Origin: Endozoicomonas sp965198415
Lineage (GTDB): Bacteria; Pseudomonadota; Gammaproteobacteria; Pseudomonadales; Endozoicomonadaceae
Assembly (NCBI GenBank): GCA_965198415.1
Contig: CBDAPN010000031.1
Span: 558,001-622,000 of the forward strand
Reading direction: 5' to 3'
DNA: 64,000 nt
This document shows positions 28,512 through 37,764 of the stretch, piece by piece. The notes beneath the pieces were generated by a model. The model had not been told where the DNA came from. It made no database searches and saw only the letters and a list, made by a program, of their open reading frames with translations. Both the position numbers and the translations under genes were made by a program. Each line of letters opens with the position of its first letter. The first letter of the stretch is position 1.

Positions 28512-29501
28512 TTGTCAGAAGACGCTTATACCCTGAGAAAAAAGGCTGAGGATGAAGTTAATATTCTTTTCCAAACAACAGTGAAGGAGATATATACTCA
28601 CGAACAACTATCCAATTCATTCATGGAAAAATTGAAAAACATGCTCCAGATGTCAGATTACGGTACTTCGAAGGAACACGGCCAGGGTTTCTTTTGCCGT
28701 GTTCCTACAGGGTCGTTGTTTAATCATGAGTTTCATGGAGAGGCAACGCTAAAAGAACCTACTAATGATGAATCTGTTGATGACATTGAATCATTCTTCA
28801 AGCTCCTATCTCCATTAGTGTGTTATAAGGAAGTGCTCGAACTCACTAACAAACAGGAGAAAGATAAAAAGAAATTAACAAAGTCAGAAGATAGATTAAT
28901 TTACTGTAAGCGTAGAGAAGAAGAATGCTTCGCAAAGGTCATCAAGCTTTTAAAGAGTCAGGGTGGTCCAGAATTCTTGGCAAAACAGTATAAAACAACA
29001 ATAAATCTATTTAACTATTTTGCGACAGAAAAAGTATCACGACCTGGATTTCTTGCCGAGTTTTTTTTGAGAGCTGCGATAGATATTGGATTAAGTGATT
29101 TGCAAGATAAACAGAAAAAAGTTGAAGAAGTTGTAGAGTTAATCGTTGCTTTTTCTATAGCTAATTGTGGCAAAATTGATAGAAGGTATTTGGTACTTAC
29201 CGATGTTTTCCTTAGTCTTGGTAATGAAAAAAATAATAAAGATCTACCAATAAATTTACACACAGACGAACAGTGGGAAAACACAATACCAAAGCTAACT
29301 CAATTTCTTAAAGGGCATGTTCCTGACCTGTCTTTCCATGGTAAACGGAATGTAGATTATATTGTCATGAGATTTATGAAAAACCTGAATGATGGGGTTG
29401 TCAAATCATTTGAAATGTTATGCGAAGAGGCTTTTGCCAAACCATTGGAAATGTTATACGAAGAGGCTTTTGGCAAATCATTTGAAATGTTATACGAATA
29501 G
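28512..29501 (+). pseudogene. Repeat-rich effector-like gene, C-terminal piece
   Basis: An open frame of 329 codons in the same frame as the N-terminal piece; the frame is open from about 28383, and the TTG at 28512 is only the first start-like codon. The product is helical and Lys/Glu-rich, with no family recognised. It ends in three direct repeats of the type EMLYEEAFGK. The final TAG replaces a GAG of that repeat, and four more codons of the repeat follow before TAA, so even the stop looks like a late nonsense change. It is best read as the C-terminal domain of the broken gene that starts at 27405. Confidence 0.6.
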
Positions 29502-29604
29502 GCTTTTGCCAAATAATTTTAAACCCGTTTAAAGGTAGGCGCTAAGTCTTCAAATAAAATACTATTGGGGTTTTTATTACCGGCGATTGCGTAAAGCATC
29601 GCCA

Positions 29605-29646
29605 TTATGCCCTTTGGGTGCGATAGGGCGGTGAGTGTCAGTCATT
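29605..29646 (+). repeat. Dispersed repeat, copy 1
   Basis: The segment from TTATGCCCTTTGGGTGCGAT to GTGTCAGTC matches, with a few changes, a segment in inverted orientation at 37660-37710 (TATGCCCTTTGGG, CACGATAGGACG, AAGTGTCAGC on the minus strand). No coding role is evident. It may be a fragment of a dispersed intergenic element or a mobile-element end. Confidence 0.5.
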
Positions 29647-29649
29647 GGT

Positions 29650-29932
29650 AGCCACTTGCGCCCACTCGAGACTAAGTCACCCAACTATCTGATGAGTTAG
29701 TCGTAGTTTTTAACCTGCAAGAAGAGCTAATGCACCAGAGCTCTGATAAAACTTGAATGAGCAGTGTCACACGGTGTATGCCCTATGGATAACTGTTGGT
29801 TCAGCTTAAGTATCATGTCCGACCGGTTGATGCGAGGGTATTCTACCCGCACGGGCAGTAATAGCTGTTTATCGTGTCAGGTCACTGGGTTGATCATGCC
29901 CTTGCCAATACGCAACAGGATTAACCCGGCAA
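29650..29932 (+). pseudogene. Degenerate duplicate of the DUF1853 gene 3' end
   Basis: This stretch aligns along its whole length with 26695-27000, the last 300 bases of the intact DUF1853 gene. Shared blocks include AGTTTTTAACCT, GAGCTAATG, ATAACTGTTGG/ACAACTGTTGG, CCTGTTTATCGTG/GCTGTTTATCGTG and the final CCGGC. It carries several stops and small deletions and cannot be translated. The intact and decayed copies bracket the AT-rich repeat-gene segment, so a duplication accompanied the insertion or a rearrangement. Confidence 0.85.
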
Positions 29933-30042
29933 AAAAGTACCGGGCCGAGTGTTGGCCAGCCTCATAAAGAGTCTTTGAAAAACATTTTAATAACCACTCA
30001 AGGGTCTATTTTTTACTTGAGAAGTTTTCTGAGGGAAAAATA

Positions 30043-33000
30043 ATGACCCGTTATTTAATTGTTTTGCTGATCACTACCCTTATGTCTGGTTATGCAGGTT
30101 TTGGCAAAGCAAATTATCACGGCAGCCAGGCTTATAATTACGCCTCTGGCTCGAGTGCATCGGTTAATGTTGCAACGGGCAGCTTCCGCTTTTCTTACCC
30201 TCTGGTTAACATGGCGGGCGTTCATGAGCCATTTACAATCAATTTAACCTATCACTTTAATGCATCAGGCAACTTCGGCCTGCCTAAGGGCTGGCGCTTT
30301 GATCTGGATCATGTTGATCAACGCACTGTCCACTTGGCCGGACAGCAGTGGCTAATTGACCCGCTCTGGCATGACAACACGTTTTTCGCCTCCGGGTTAA
30401 AATATTACAACCAGCACGGAAACTCATTTCATTATGAAGGTGAAGCGCAAAAAATTCCCGTTAACAATTCGGCTTTTTACGCCCGCCACCGCGCTGTTAA
30501 AGAGCCTGCTGACTACCTCTATTACCGCTATAAGTCGATGCACAAAGACGGCAGTGTTAAGTATTTTTCGCAACAGGGGTTGCTGGTTCTGCAAAAAGAT
30601 CGTTTTGGCAACCAAATCACCATTGAATACGAACAGCCAGCGACCTCGGCCAAAGACGCACGGTTGGCTGCAATGGTTGATAATTATGGCAACCGTTATA
30701 CCTTCAACTACGAACCCGGCGTGATTATTGTCCGCTTTCCCGATGGGCGAACACAGCAGGTTTATATAAAAACTCAGGGCATCAGCAGTATTATTAACCC
30801 GCTCGGTCAGCATTATGAGTTTACTTATATCCAGCGCAATGGTTATGAATTGCTCAGAACACTCCAGTCGCCCTCCGGCCTGATGACCGAGTTAAGCTAC
30901 GGCACGATTCCTTTTATTGACGCCGACGGTAATGGCTCCCTGCCGGTGGTGACCCGGTTAAAAAAAGTTGATCTCGCCAGCAATAACATACACCACGAAA
31001 CCTATTACCACTTCAGTCAGGACAATAACTACACCGGCTACCCTTTGTATGCTATGTCCCGCTCAGGCGACAGCCTGATAGACAGCAATGACCAAAACTA
31101 CCGTTATGTGGTTGAAGTGGAACAGGTGGATAATAGCTCTGCCGAGCCGTTGATTCATCATAAGATTTACACTTACAACTTCCTGCACCTGCCAGTGGAA
31201 ATTCACACCATGAAAAACGGCAGGAATTTCCTTAAAACCCATTACAACTATGCGATCAGCCCGTTTAAATACAACCGCTCCACCAACTACGACAAACCGT
31301 TAAGCATTGTGCACGCCACCTGGCATGAGGCCAGCGGTCAATTCATCCCCAGTAATCGGACTGACCATGCCTATGATCTGTTTGGTAATCGAACCCTGCT
31401 TAGCCACTGGGTTTATCACCGCACAGAAAACCGCTGGCGGCAGTTAAGAAAAGTGGATTATGAATATTTTACCCAGCACTACAGCTTACTCTATGCCATC
31501 ACCGATCAAGACCTGACTTCAGGGCAAACGGTGAAGAAAAAATACCAACTGTCTTCTACCCGAAAAAACCACAGCGCCAAAATGATTTATGGCAACAACA
31601 AAGCCAGCTTATGGTTGCCCTGGAAACAGATCAATTATTGCTACGATGACCTGGGCCGCAAAACATTAACTCAGCTAAAGTGGCTGGCAAAGGGCAGGCC
31701 GGGCGTGCAAAAAACCTTCAAAAAAACCCACTACCACTTTGATCCACACAGCAAAGTATTGACGACCCGCCACGAAAGCAGCCTGGGCAATATCACTCAA
31801 GCTCTGGTGGATACACGAAACCAGCAGCTGCTTGCACACATTACGGCGCTGGGGGAGCGAACCGAGTACCGTTATAACGCCCTCGGGCAGAGAACTGAGC
31901 AGCACGACCCGCAAGGCAACGTGCATAAATTTGCCCACTACACCTATGCGTCGGATGGGCTCAATGCAACCGTCAGTGAGACGCCCCTTGGCTTTAAACG
32001 GCGTCGGCAAAGAGACGCTTCCGGACGGATAATCCGTGAAGAAGCGTTGGTCAACAACCAGTACCAGACCCTCAGCGCCAAAGAGTATAACGGCTTTGAT
32101 AAAATCATCAGGTTAACAAACCGCTTTGGCTTTTTAACCAGCTACCAATACGACGACCAAATGCGCCTAACTGAGCGCCGCGACCCGTGGAATAATAAAA
32201 CGCGCATTGTTTATGATGATGACAACATGACGCAAAACACCTTCGTCAACGGTCACAAACAAAAAATAGTAAAAAGAGTGCCGTGGTTGTTGCAAACGCA
32301 CACCATCAGCTACCCTATGACCCATGCTGTTGACGCAGTGGCTGTTGAAAAACGCATGACCAGAAATAGCCTTGGTCAGGTCATCAAAGCAGAGAGCGCT
32401 TTACTGGATACGCAGTTTTCCAAACGACACGCCGTGATTGCCAATACCTATCACTACGACCTCAGCCGCAATAAAATCAACATAGCAACTCAGGGGGATG
32501 GCGGACTCTCGTTAACGAAAGAACAAACCTACGATTTATTCAATAACCTGTACACCTTTACCAAACACCAAAACGACAACGGACGCACAAATACCCATCA
32601 GGGCTATCGCTACGTCTACAATTCCGATAACCAGTTAGCGCGCGTCTTTACCGCATCACCGCAGCGTTTAGTCACCTTGCACCGTTACGACAAGAATGGC
32701 CGGGAAATCCAGCGCGAGCTGGCGGACGGTCGCATTATTGAAAACCAATACAACGCCAACGGGTTGCTGCAGTTATCCCGCTGGCAGCGCCGGGGTAAGC
32801 CGTATCAGAAGACGCACGACTACGATGCGGATAACCGGTTAATCCGGTTGTGTGATTCTGAAAACCAGCAACAGCACTACCAATACGACCCACGGGGCCT
32901 GTTAACCGCAGTCACCTACCCTGACAACCACCAGCAAACCTATGAGTATGACCACAGCGGGCGACTGGTGCGCCAGAAAAATGTGGGCAATCGGGTCATC

Positions 33001-34971
33001 ACTTACCGTTTTGATAAAAACGACCGAGGTAACCTCTCGGCCATCAACAATGATCGTCACGAAATCCGCTTTACCTATGGCGTAGACGACAACGGCATCA
33101 ATGGTCGGTTACTAAAAATCCAACGCACCATCGACGGTGCGGGCACAACAGAAGAAAAACAGGCCTATGATGCCTACGGGCGCCTGGCCCGCTCTGAGAT
33201 AACCGCCAACCAAAGCCCCGTCTTATCAAGAGCCTACCGGTACTTGCCACGGGGGGAAATCATCCAGCACACCAAAAAGACCTACCGAGACCAGCAGCCC
33301 ATCACGGCAACCACCACCTACCACTACGACGCATTAAAGCGGCTCACCAAAGAGACACAACAGCAAGTCAGCGCAGCGGGGGCACACACACGGGAGATTC
33401 GCTACCAATACGATGGCAACAACAACCTGATTAACGAGCAGCGACACGCCACCGGCGCAGCAGCGCAAACCATCCAACGCCACTACGACTCCCGGGATCA
33501 GCTAATCAACATAACGGAAAACGGGGTTGATAGCGCCATCAGCCACGACAGCAATGGCCGAATCGTGAACGATCACCTCGGCAACACCTATCAATACGAC
33601 GACGTTGGCTTGCTGATGTCGGCGCGGGATGCCAAGAATAACCGGGTGGTAGCATTTGACTATCGACCCGATGGGCTGCTGAGTCGGGTAAGCAGTGACC
33701 GGGGCGGGCAACACTTTTATTATGACCGTAACCTTCGGGTTCAAACCGTTTTCAAAGACCGGCAGTGGCATGACTTTATTCAGCAGGGCAACCAGTTTCT
33801 GGGCACGTTAACCGGCGCCAGCGGTGAACATGTATTCGTATCCAACCAAAGCAGCGGCGCCCGGTTACGAATGAATAAAAACGGTAAGCAATCGTCATCT
33901 GTCTATTTTTACGAAGGTTATGGCCAATCCGAAAATGCAGGTGATGACACCGATAGCCCCTGCACAGACTTTCTGTGGAATCAGGAATTTAAAGATAAAA
34001 CAACGGGGGTTGTTTATTTACGACACCGTTTTTATCACCCACAACTGCGCCGCTTTATGACCCGGGATGAGGCGAAGGTCGATAACCGATACGTCTACGC
34101 CCGAGCCAACCCCATTGACTTTATTGACCCGATGGGACGCAGCGCACGACACGCAACATACGCCGGAGGACTTTTATTTGCACTACTGAGTATTATTGGC
34201 GGTCTTTTGTTCATTCCTACTGAAGGGGCTTCACTTAGTTTGTCATACATCGGTTCAGCCCTCGGCGTTGCGTCCGGGGTGACCGGCACTGTTGCAGGTA
34301 CTTCATTAATCGCCTCGCAGCTGCTCATGGATTACGGCAACCCGAACATTGGAAAGGGGCTGGAATATTTCGGTTATGCCATTAGTGCGCTAGCAGGCAT
34401 TGAGGTGATTGCGGCCACCGCGATTAAAGCGAGTATCAAGCTGTCGAGTGTGTTGGCCACCACGGTAGAAACAGAATTAACCACCGGGCGCCTGACCGGC
34501 GAAGTGGTCGAAAGCACCTCCGTGCCGACTAACTCGCAGTTAATTGCGAGCGAAGCAAGTAATCCACTCGATCAGCCTGATGCTGGTGAAACCTATTCTT
34601 TAGATGCGGCGGTTCACGACAATAAAACAGCTTCATTGCATCATGGAGAAGCGCCCGGGTTTTCATCGAATGAAGAAAGTTATGCACAAATTATCAATAA
34701 TGAGGTGCGTTATGTGAATCGAGTGTCGGGCAGAGACACTCCTAAGGTGGGCTCTCCTATGCTTCACCACCCACCCGTTACTCCCCGCTCTGGAGTTCTT
34801 AGGTTGGATAAGTTGCCAGCCTTTGATTCAGTGAAAGCATTGGCGCAAAATAATAGCGTTGATATTACATTAGGTAAAAGAGTTGCTGAAAGTGAAGTAA
34901 CCGAGTTATCCCATATAGTAGACGACGCTTTTAGTTTTTTGAACTCAGAGGAGTATGTTGATACACCTTAA
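30043..34971 (+). CDS. RHS/YD-repeat protein with variable C-terminal tip
   Basis: A protein of 1642 residues. A probable signal peptide (MTRYLIVLLITTLMSGYAGFGKA) is followed by an N-terminal cell-wall/host-association-like domain and a long array of YD repeats (for example YDADNRL, YDPRGLLTAV, YDHSGRLVRQ). The RHS core ends with the hyperconserved block YLRHRFYHPQLRRFMTRDEA and PIDFIDPMGR near residue 1360. The last 280 residues are the variable tip: hydrophobic helices (GGLLFALLSIIGGLLF, SYIGSALGVASGVTG) and an unrecognised C-terminal 150 residues. RHS proteins encapsulate and deliver toxic tips in competition or host interaction. No PAAR domain is seen and no small immunity gene follows directly. 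The start is a clear ATG after GAGGGAAAAATA. Confidence 0.9.
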   Translation: MTRYLIVLLITTLMSGYAGFGKANYHGSQAYNYASGSSASVNVATGSFRFSYPLVNMAGVHEPFTINLTYHFNASGNFGLPKGWRFDLDHVDQRTVHLAGQQWLIDPLWHDNTFFASGLKYYNQHGNSFHYEGEAQKIPVNNSAFYARHRAVKEPADYLYYRYKSMHKDGSVKYFSQQGLLVLQKDRFGNQITIEYEQPATSAKDARLAAMVDNYGNRYTFNYEPGVIIVRFPDGRTQQVYIKTQGISSIINPLGQHYEFTYIQRNGYELLRTLQSPSGLMTELSYGTIPFIDADGNGSLPVVTRLKKVDLASNNIHHETYYHFSQDNNYTGYPLYAMSRSGDSLIDSNDQNYRYVVEVEQVDNSSAEPLIHHKIYTYNFLHLPVEIHTMKNGRNFLKTHYNYAISPFKYNRSTNYDKPLSIVHATWHEASGQFIPSNRTDHAYDLFGNRTLLSHWVYHRTENRWRQLRKVDYEYFTQHYSLLYAITDQDLTSGQTVKKKYQLSSTRKNHSAKMIYGNNKASLWLPWKQINYCYDDLGRKTLTQLKWLAKGRPGVQKTFKKTHYHFDPHSKVLTTRHESSLGNITQALVDTRNQQLLAHITALGERTEYRYNALGQRTEQHDPQGNVHKFAHYTYASDGLNATVSETPLGFKRRRQRDASGRIIREEALVNNQYQTLSAKEYNGFDKIIRLTNRFGFLTSYQYDDQMRLTERRDPWNNKTRIVYDDDNMTQNTFVNGHKQKIVKRVPWLLQTHTISYPMTHAVDAVAVEKRMTRNSLGQVIKAESALLDTQFSKRHAVIANTYHYDLSRNKINIATQGDGGLSLTKEQTYDLFNNLYTFTKHQNDNGRTNTHQGYRYVYNSDNQLARVFTASPQRLVTLHRYDKNGREIQRELADGRIIENQYNANGLLQLSRWQRRGKPYQKTHDYDADNRLIRLCDSENQQQHYQYDPRGLLTAVTYPDNHQQTYEYDHSGRLVRQKNVGNRVITYRFDKNDRGNLSAINNDRHEIRFTYGVDDNGINGRLLKIQRTIDGAGTTEEKQAYDAYGRLARSEITANQSPVLSRAYRYLPRGEIIQHTKKTYRDQQPITATTTYHYDALKRLTKETQQQVSAAGAHTREIRYQYDGNNNLINEQRHATGAAAQTIQRHYDSRDQLINITENGVDSAISHDSNGRIVNDHLGNTYQYDDVGLLMSARDAKNNRVVAFDYRPDGLLSRVSSDRGGQHFYYDRNLRVQTVFKDRQWHDFIQQGNQFLGTLTGASGEHVFVSNQSSGARLRMNKNGKQSSSVYFYEGYGQSENAGDDTDSPCTDFLWNQEFKDKTTGVVYLRHRFYHPQLRRFMTRDEAKVDNRYVYARANPIDFIDPMGRSARHATYAGGLLFALLSIIGGLLFIPTEGASLSLSYIGSALGVASGVTGTVAGTSLIASQLLMDYGNPNIGKGLEYFGYAISALAGIEVIAATAIKASIKLSSVLATTVETELTTGRLTGEVVESTSVPTNSQLIASEASNPLDQPDAGETYSLDAAVHDNKTASLHHGEAPGFSSNEESYAQIINNEVRYVNRVSGRDTPKVGSPMLHHPPVTPRSGVLRLDKLPAFDSVKALAQNNSVDITLGKRVAESEVTELSHIVDDAFSFLNSEEYVDTP

Positions 34972-34987
34972 AGTGGTTATAGTTACA

Positions 34988-35102
34988 TGGACACACAAAC
35001 ACAGGTAACATGAGCCTAAATAAAGGTGTGTCCAAATATCAGAAAAGTAAATAAAATCAATTACAGCCAAGTTTAAAGAAAGTGCAGTAAAATTGGCGGT
35101 AG
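34988..35102 (+). mobile_element. IS3-family remnant
   Basis: TGGACACAC (34988-34996) and GTGTGTCCA (35026-35034) are inverted copies resembling IS ends. They are followed at 35051-35110 by a 19-codon frame reading TAKFKESAVKLAVDI, the hallmark N-terminus of IS3-family OrfA transposases. The rest of the element is absent. It separates the RHS gene from a convergent effector-like gene. Confidence 0.6.
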
Positions 35103-35111
35103 ATATTTAGT

Positions 35112-36689
35112 TTATTTGATTTTTTTATAAGCGATAAATTCCCTGGCTATTTGTGTGTTTTGGTCATCTAATGTGATATCAAGCTTTTTCATTATTGTAA
35201 TTAACTCGCTCAATACTCTTTTGTAATGAATGAGTGAACTGTGAGAATAGTGTTCCTTATAAATATTTATTTTTCGAAAAAATTCGTTGATATTGGGCTC
35301 TAGGAGCCTTGCGGAAAGGCGAAAACCGAAGTCTAACATTTTATTTATCCTTGTTAAGGAATCGATTGTAGTGTCATCATTTGTAATGTCATCACTGCCT
35401 TCTAATGTAATACCAAGCCATTGGTGAATTATGTAATAATCTCCACAATGAAATATTTCACTTTTATTGTTATTAAAAAAAATGTTATTAACGTTTTTAA
35501 AGAGTGTTTCAGCAAGTTCTCTTATTATGGAAAATTTATTACTTACGCATTTGCAATAATGACTAAATTTCTTTAGGTGATAACAATCTGAGTTCTTTAT
35601 GTTATTTATTTTTTTTCTGGTTTTTTCTCTGGTTTCTTTGTTGCTTGAGGAAAAGCCAAGATTGATTAATCGCTCAGCTATGACTGTATTAGCTGCGCCT
35701 TCTTGTTTACCCATTTTGTCTTGATTAACAAGATGTAAAAACGTTGTAAAGTAGTTATCTAGCATACAGCTATAACTCTTGCTGCTTCTGTTAACAATCT
35801 CACTCTCAAGCGTATTAAAAAATATTTCCATCTGTTGATGTGTGATGTTTTCACCATTGAATTGGTTGAATTTTTCAATAGCTTCGAAAAAAGCTGGTGA
35901 AAATTCTTCTTCGATTTCAGACTGTGAACTGATTTCAGATGTTAGTTCGGGGGTAGCGCTTGGTATTGGTTCGTCTTTTGGCTTGGGCTCTTTATCTTGT
36001 GGTTTAAGTTCTGGTTCGGATGTAGAAAGGTCTTCAGTTTTTTGTTCAGGTATATTTTCATCTAGGGTGCTTATTACTTTTGGTGTAATTGTTGGTCCAA
36101 CTGTAGAAAGGTCTTCAGTTTTTTGTTCAGGTATACTTTCATCTGGGTTGCTTATTACTTTTGGTGTAATTGTTGGTTCGACTGTGGAAAGGTCTTCAGT
36201 TTTTTGTTCAGGTATATTTTCATCTGAGTTGCTTATTACTTTTGGTGTAATTGTTTGCTGTTTTGGCTCGTCATTTTCTTCGTTGGTTTCTGGTTGTTTT
36301 TTGCTTACTGGATAAGAATTTTTCGAAGTTGAGAGTGACTCTTCAGTTGATGAGCTCATTTTAGTGAGGTAATTTTCATGAGTGGTAGGGGCAACGGACC
36401 GCTGATAGAGAGCTTTAAAAATAGGGGCGTATGAAGCGTGTGGGTATTTTTCTGTAAGTCTGCGCGCAGTTTCTGACAAAACATTAACTTTATATAAACC
36501 CAAAAGGCCTTTCAAGAAAGCAACCACACCCTTGAGTAGTCGTACTAATTTAAGATCTTTTTCATTTTTGTGTTGGCTATATTCAAAGCTGCTTTTTGCG
36601 TCTAGTGTTAAATTATGTTTAAGGGGCGTCATCAGGGTTGTCCAATGTATTGAGTTGTTGGCTAACCGGCAATTATTTATAACTCTCAT
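35112..36689 (-). CDS. Effector-like protein with 27-residue tandem repeats
   Basis: A protein of 525 residues, AT-rich and without a recognised family. The N-terminal part is basic and amphipathic (LVRLLKGVVAFLKGLLGLYK). The middle holds three near-identical units of the type ITPKVISNSDENIPEQKTED plus LSTVEPT, then a Pro/Glu/Lys-rich linker. The C-terminal 260 residues are helical (FSPAFFEAIEKFNQFNG onward) and contain several cysteines. No signal peptide is seen. The overall plan matches the broken gene at 27405-29501: short helical N-terminus, repeat centre, helical C-terminus. A host-directed secreted protein is possible but unproven. The start is uncertain: ATG 36689 lies inside a hairpin, and ATG 36632 is an alternative. 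Confidence 0.6.
   Translation of the reverse strand: MRVINNCRLANNSIHWTTLMTPLKHNLTLDAKSSFEYSQHKNEKDLKLVRLLKGVVAFLKGLLGLYKVNVLSETARRLTEKYPHASYAPIFKALYQRSVAPTTHENYLTKMSSSTEESLSTSKNSYPVSKKQPETNEENDEPKQQTITPKVISNSDENIPEQKTEDLSTVEPTITPKVISNPDESIPEQKTEDLSTVGPTITPKVISTLDENIPEQKTEDLSTSEPELKPQDKEPKPKDEPIPSATPELTSEISSQSEIEEEFSPAFFEAIEKFNQFNGENITHQQMEIFFNTLESEIVNRSSKSYSCMLDNYFTTFLHLVNQDKMGKQEGAANTVIAERLINLGFSSSNKETREKTRKKINNIKNSDCYHLKKFSHYCKCVSNKFSIIRELAETLFKNVNNIFFNNNKSEIFHCGDYYIIHQWLGITLEGSDDITNDDTTIDSLTRINKMLDFGFRLSARLLEPNINEFFRKINIYKEHYSHSSLIHYKRVLSELITIMKKLDITLDDQNTQIAREFIAYKKIK
36015..36258 (-). repeat. Three 81-bp tandem repeats inside the effector-like gene
   Basis: Three copies of an 81-base unit encode ITPKVIS...ENIPEQKTEDLSTVEP-type blocks with only a few substitutions (NSDEN, NPDES, TLDEN). 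The near identity suggests recent expansion. Copy number would be expected to vary between strains. Confidence 0.85.
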
Positions 36690-36710
36690 AAGGCATCGGC
36701 GCCTTATGAG
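36685..36710. promoter_or_regulatory. Hairpin over the start of the effector-like gene
   Basis: CTCATAAGGC (36685-36694) and GCCTTATGAG (36701-36710) form a perfect 10-base stem with a 6-base loop. The minus-strand ATG at 36689 falls inside one arm. It could be an operator, a translation-blocking stem, or a sign that the real start is further in. Confidence 0.45.
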
Positions 36711-36910
36711 TGGGGTTAGGAGCCATGAAAGCAGACTTTAGGTCTGTTGCCGCCGTTTATCAATTAAAACTGCCACCGTTTATGGGAATTTACTAAGGGC
36801 AAACTGAACACAAGCTTTCAATTTACACATTCGGCTTCTCTGGTGCGTTAGTTTTTAAAATTGTTGGCAGCTTCTCTGGCAAGCCCGTGTGATCGTTTTA
36901 ACCAAATAAT

Positions 36911-37537
36911 TCATGGTAATAGCAGGTGGCAATCTTTACGTAAACACACTCTAGATAGAGTTTCAATCAGTGACGAAACATTTTCTGCAGATAACCCCTT
37001 GATATTTTCAACAAATGATTTGATTTGCTGCTTATCAAAACCACCGTAGGTGGTCAGATGTTCAGCAGTGAGTTCAACCATGTTGCCCCCAATGGTGATC
37101 AAATGCGGCCTTATTTCTGAGTTGAGATCTTTGAAGTTTGTCGGGCAGTTTTTGTTGTGAGACCAGATTTTGTGCAGGTTGGTCTGTATATCTTTGGCAA
37201 TGTTCATTTGCAGCTGAATGAAATTGGCGTAGGCATCGGGGTCAACCCCAGCTTCGCTGGCCGCCTTTTTGGATAACGCCAGCACTTTTTCTTCCCGCTC
37301 TTTATCATAAATCGTTTTGTCATTTACAAATTTCCAGGCCGCAACATCGTGCATTATTTCAAGACGCTGGTGAATTAGGTGACACAGCCGTTCTATTGTG
37401 CTTTTTTCGGTATGTGGGGCTGGTTTTGCGACAGCCGCAATCGACACATTCTCCGCCTTACTGGAGGATGTGTCCGATTGCGAAGAAGAATAGACAAAGC
37501 CGTGACAGGCCGGGCGATTTAATGAGTCCATAACCAA
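36911..37537 (-). CDS. AroQ-type chorismate mutase-like protein with Ser-rich N-terminus
   Basis: A protein of 208 residues. Residues 47-125 match the AroQ gamma-class chorismate mutase pattern, with candidate active-site residues Arg58 (HQRLEIMHD), Lys69 (VAAWK), Asp78, Arg81 and Glu82 (YDKEREEKV) and Gln118 (IAKDIQ). The following LNSEIRPHLITIGGNMVE also fits the gamma class. Gamma-class enzymes are exported with a signal peptide. Here the first 45 residues are Ser-rich and lack a hydrophobic signal (VYSSSQSDTSSSKAENVS). This suggests either a cytosolic enzyme or a non-Sec secretion signal. It lies in an AT-rich island beside an effector-like gene, away from aromatic biosynthesis genes. Confidence 0.7.
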   Translation of the reverse strand: MVMDSLNRPACHGFVYSSSQSDTSSSKAENVSIAAVAKPAPHTEKSTIERLCHLIHQRLEIMHDVAAWKFVNDKTIYDKEREEKVLALSKKAASEAGVDPDAYANFIQLQMNIAKDIQTNLHKIWSHNKNCPTNFKDLNSEIRPHLITIGGNMVELTAEHLTTYGGFDKQQIKSFVENIKGLSAENVSSLIETLSRVCLRKDCHLLLP

Positions 37538-37639
37538 AATTCTCTTTTATTGGGAGTGGACGTCATTTTTAGCAGAGATGGCAACAAGTAATACCTAACA
37601 AACCGGTTAGACATACTAACAAGTACTTTCTCAGCCTTC

Positions 37640-37720
37640 TGCCCCGGCAACTTGGCCGGCTTGCTGACACTTCTCGTCCTATCGTGCCCAAAGGGCATAA
37701 ATACCCAAAGGGCATAAAGG
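37640..37720 (-). repeat. Dispersed repeat, copy 2, with internal doublet
   Basis: On the minus strand the phrase TATGCCCTTTGGG occurs twice, 18 bases apart, followed by CACGATAGGACG and AAGTGTCAGC. The same order of motifs occurs once at 29605-29646 in the opposite orientation. It lies in the 220-base gap between the chorismate-mutase-like gene and aceK. A short open frame across it looks spurious. Confidence 0.5.
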
Positions 37721-37764
37721 TGCTGCGCTGCTTAGGAGCAGTCAACCTGCCAGCAGGCAGGCTT

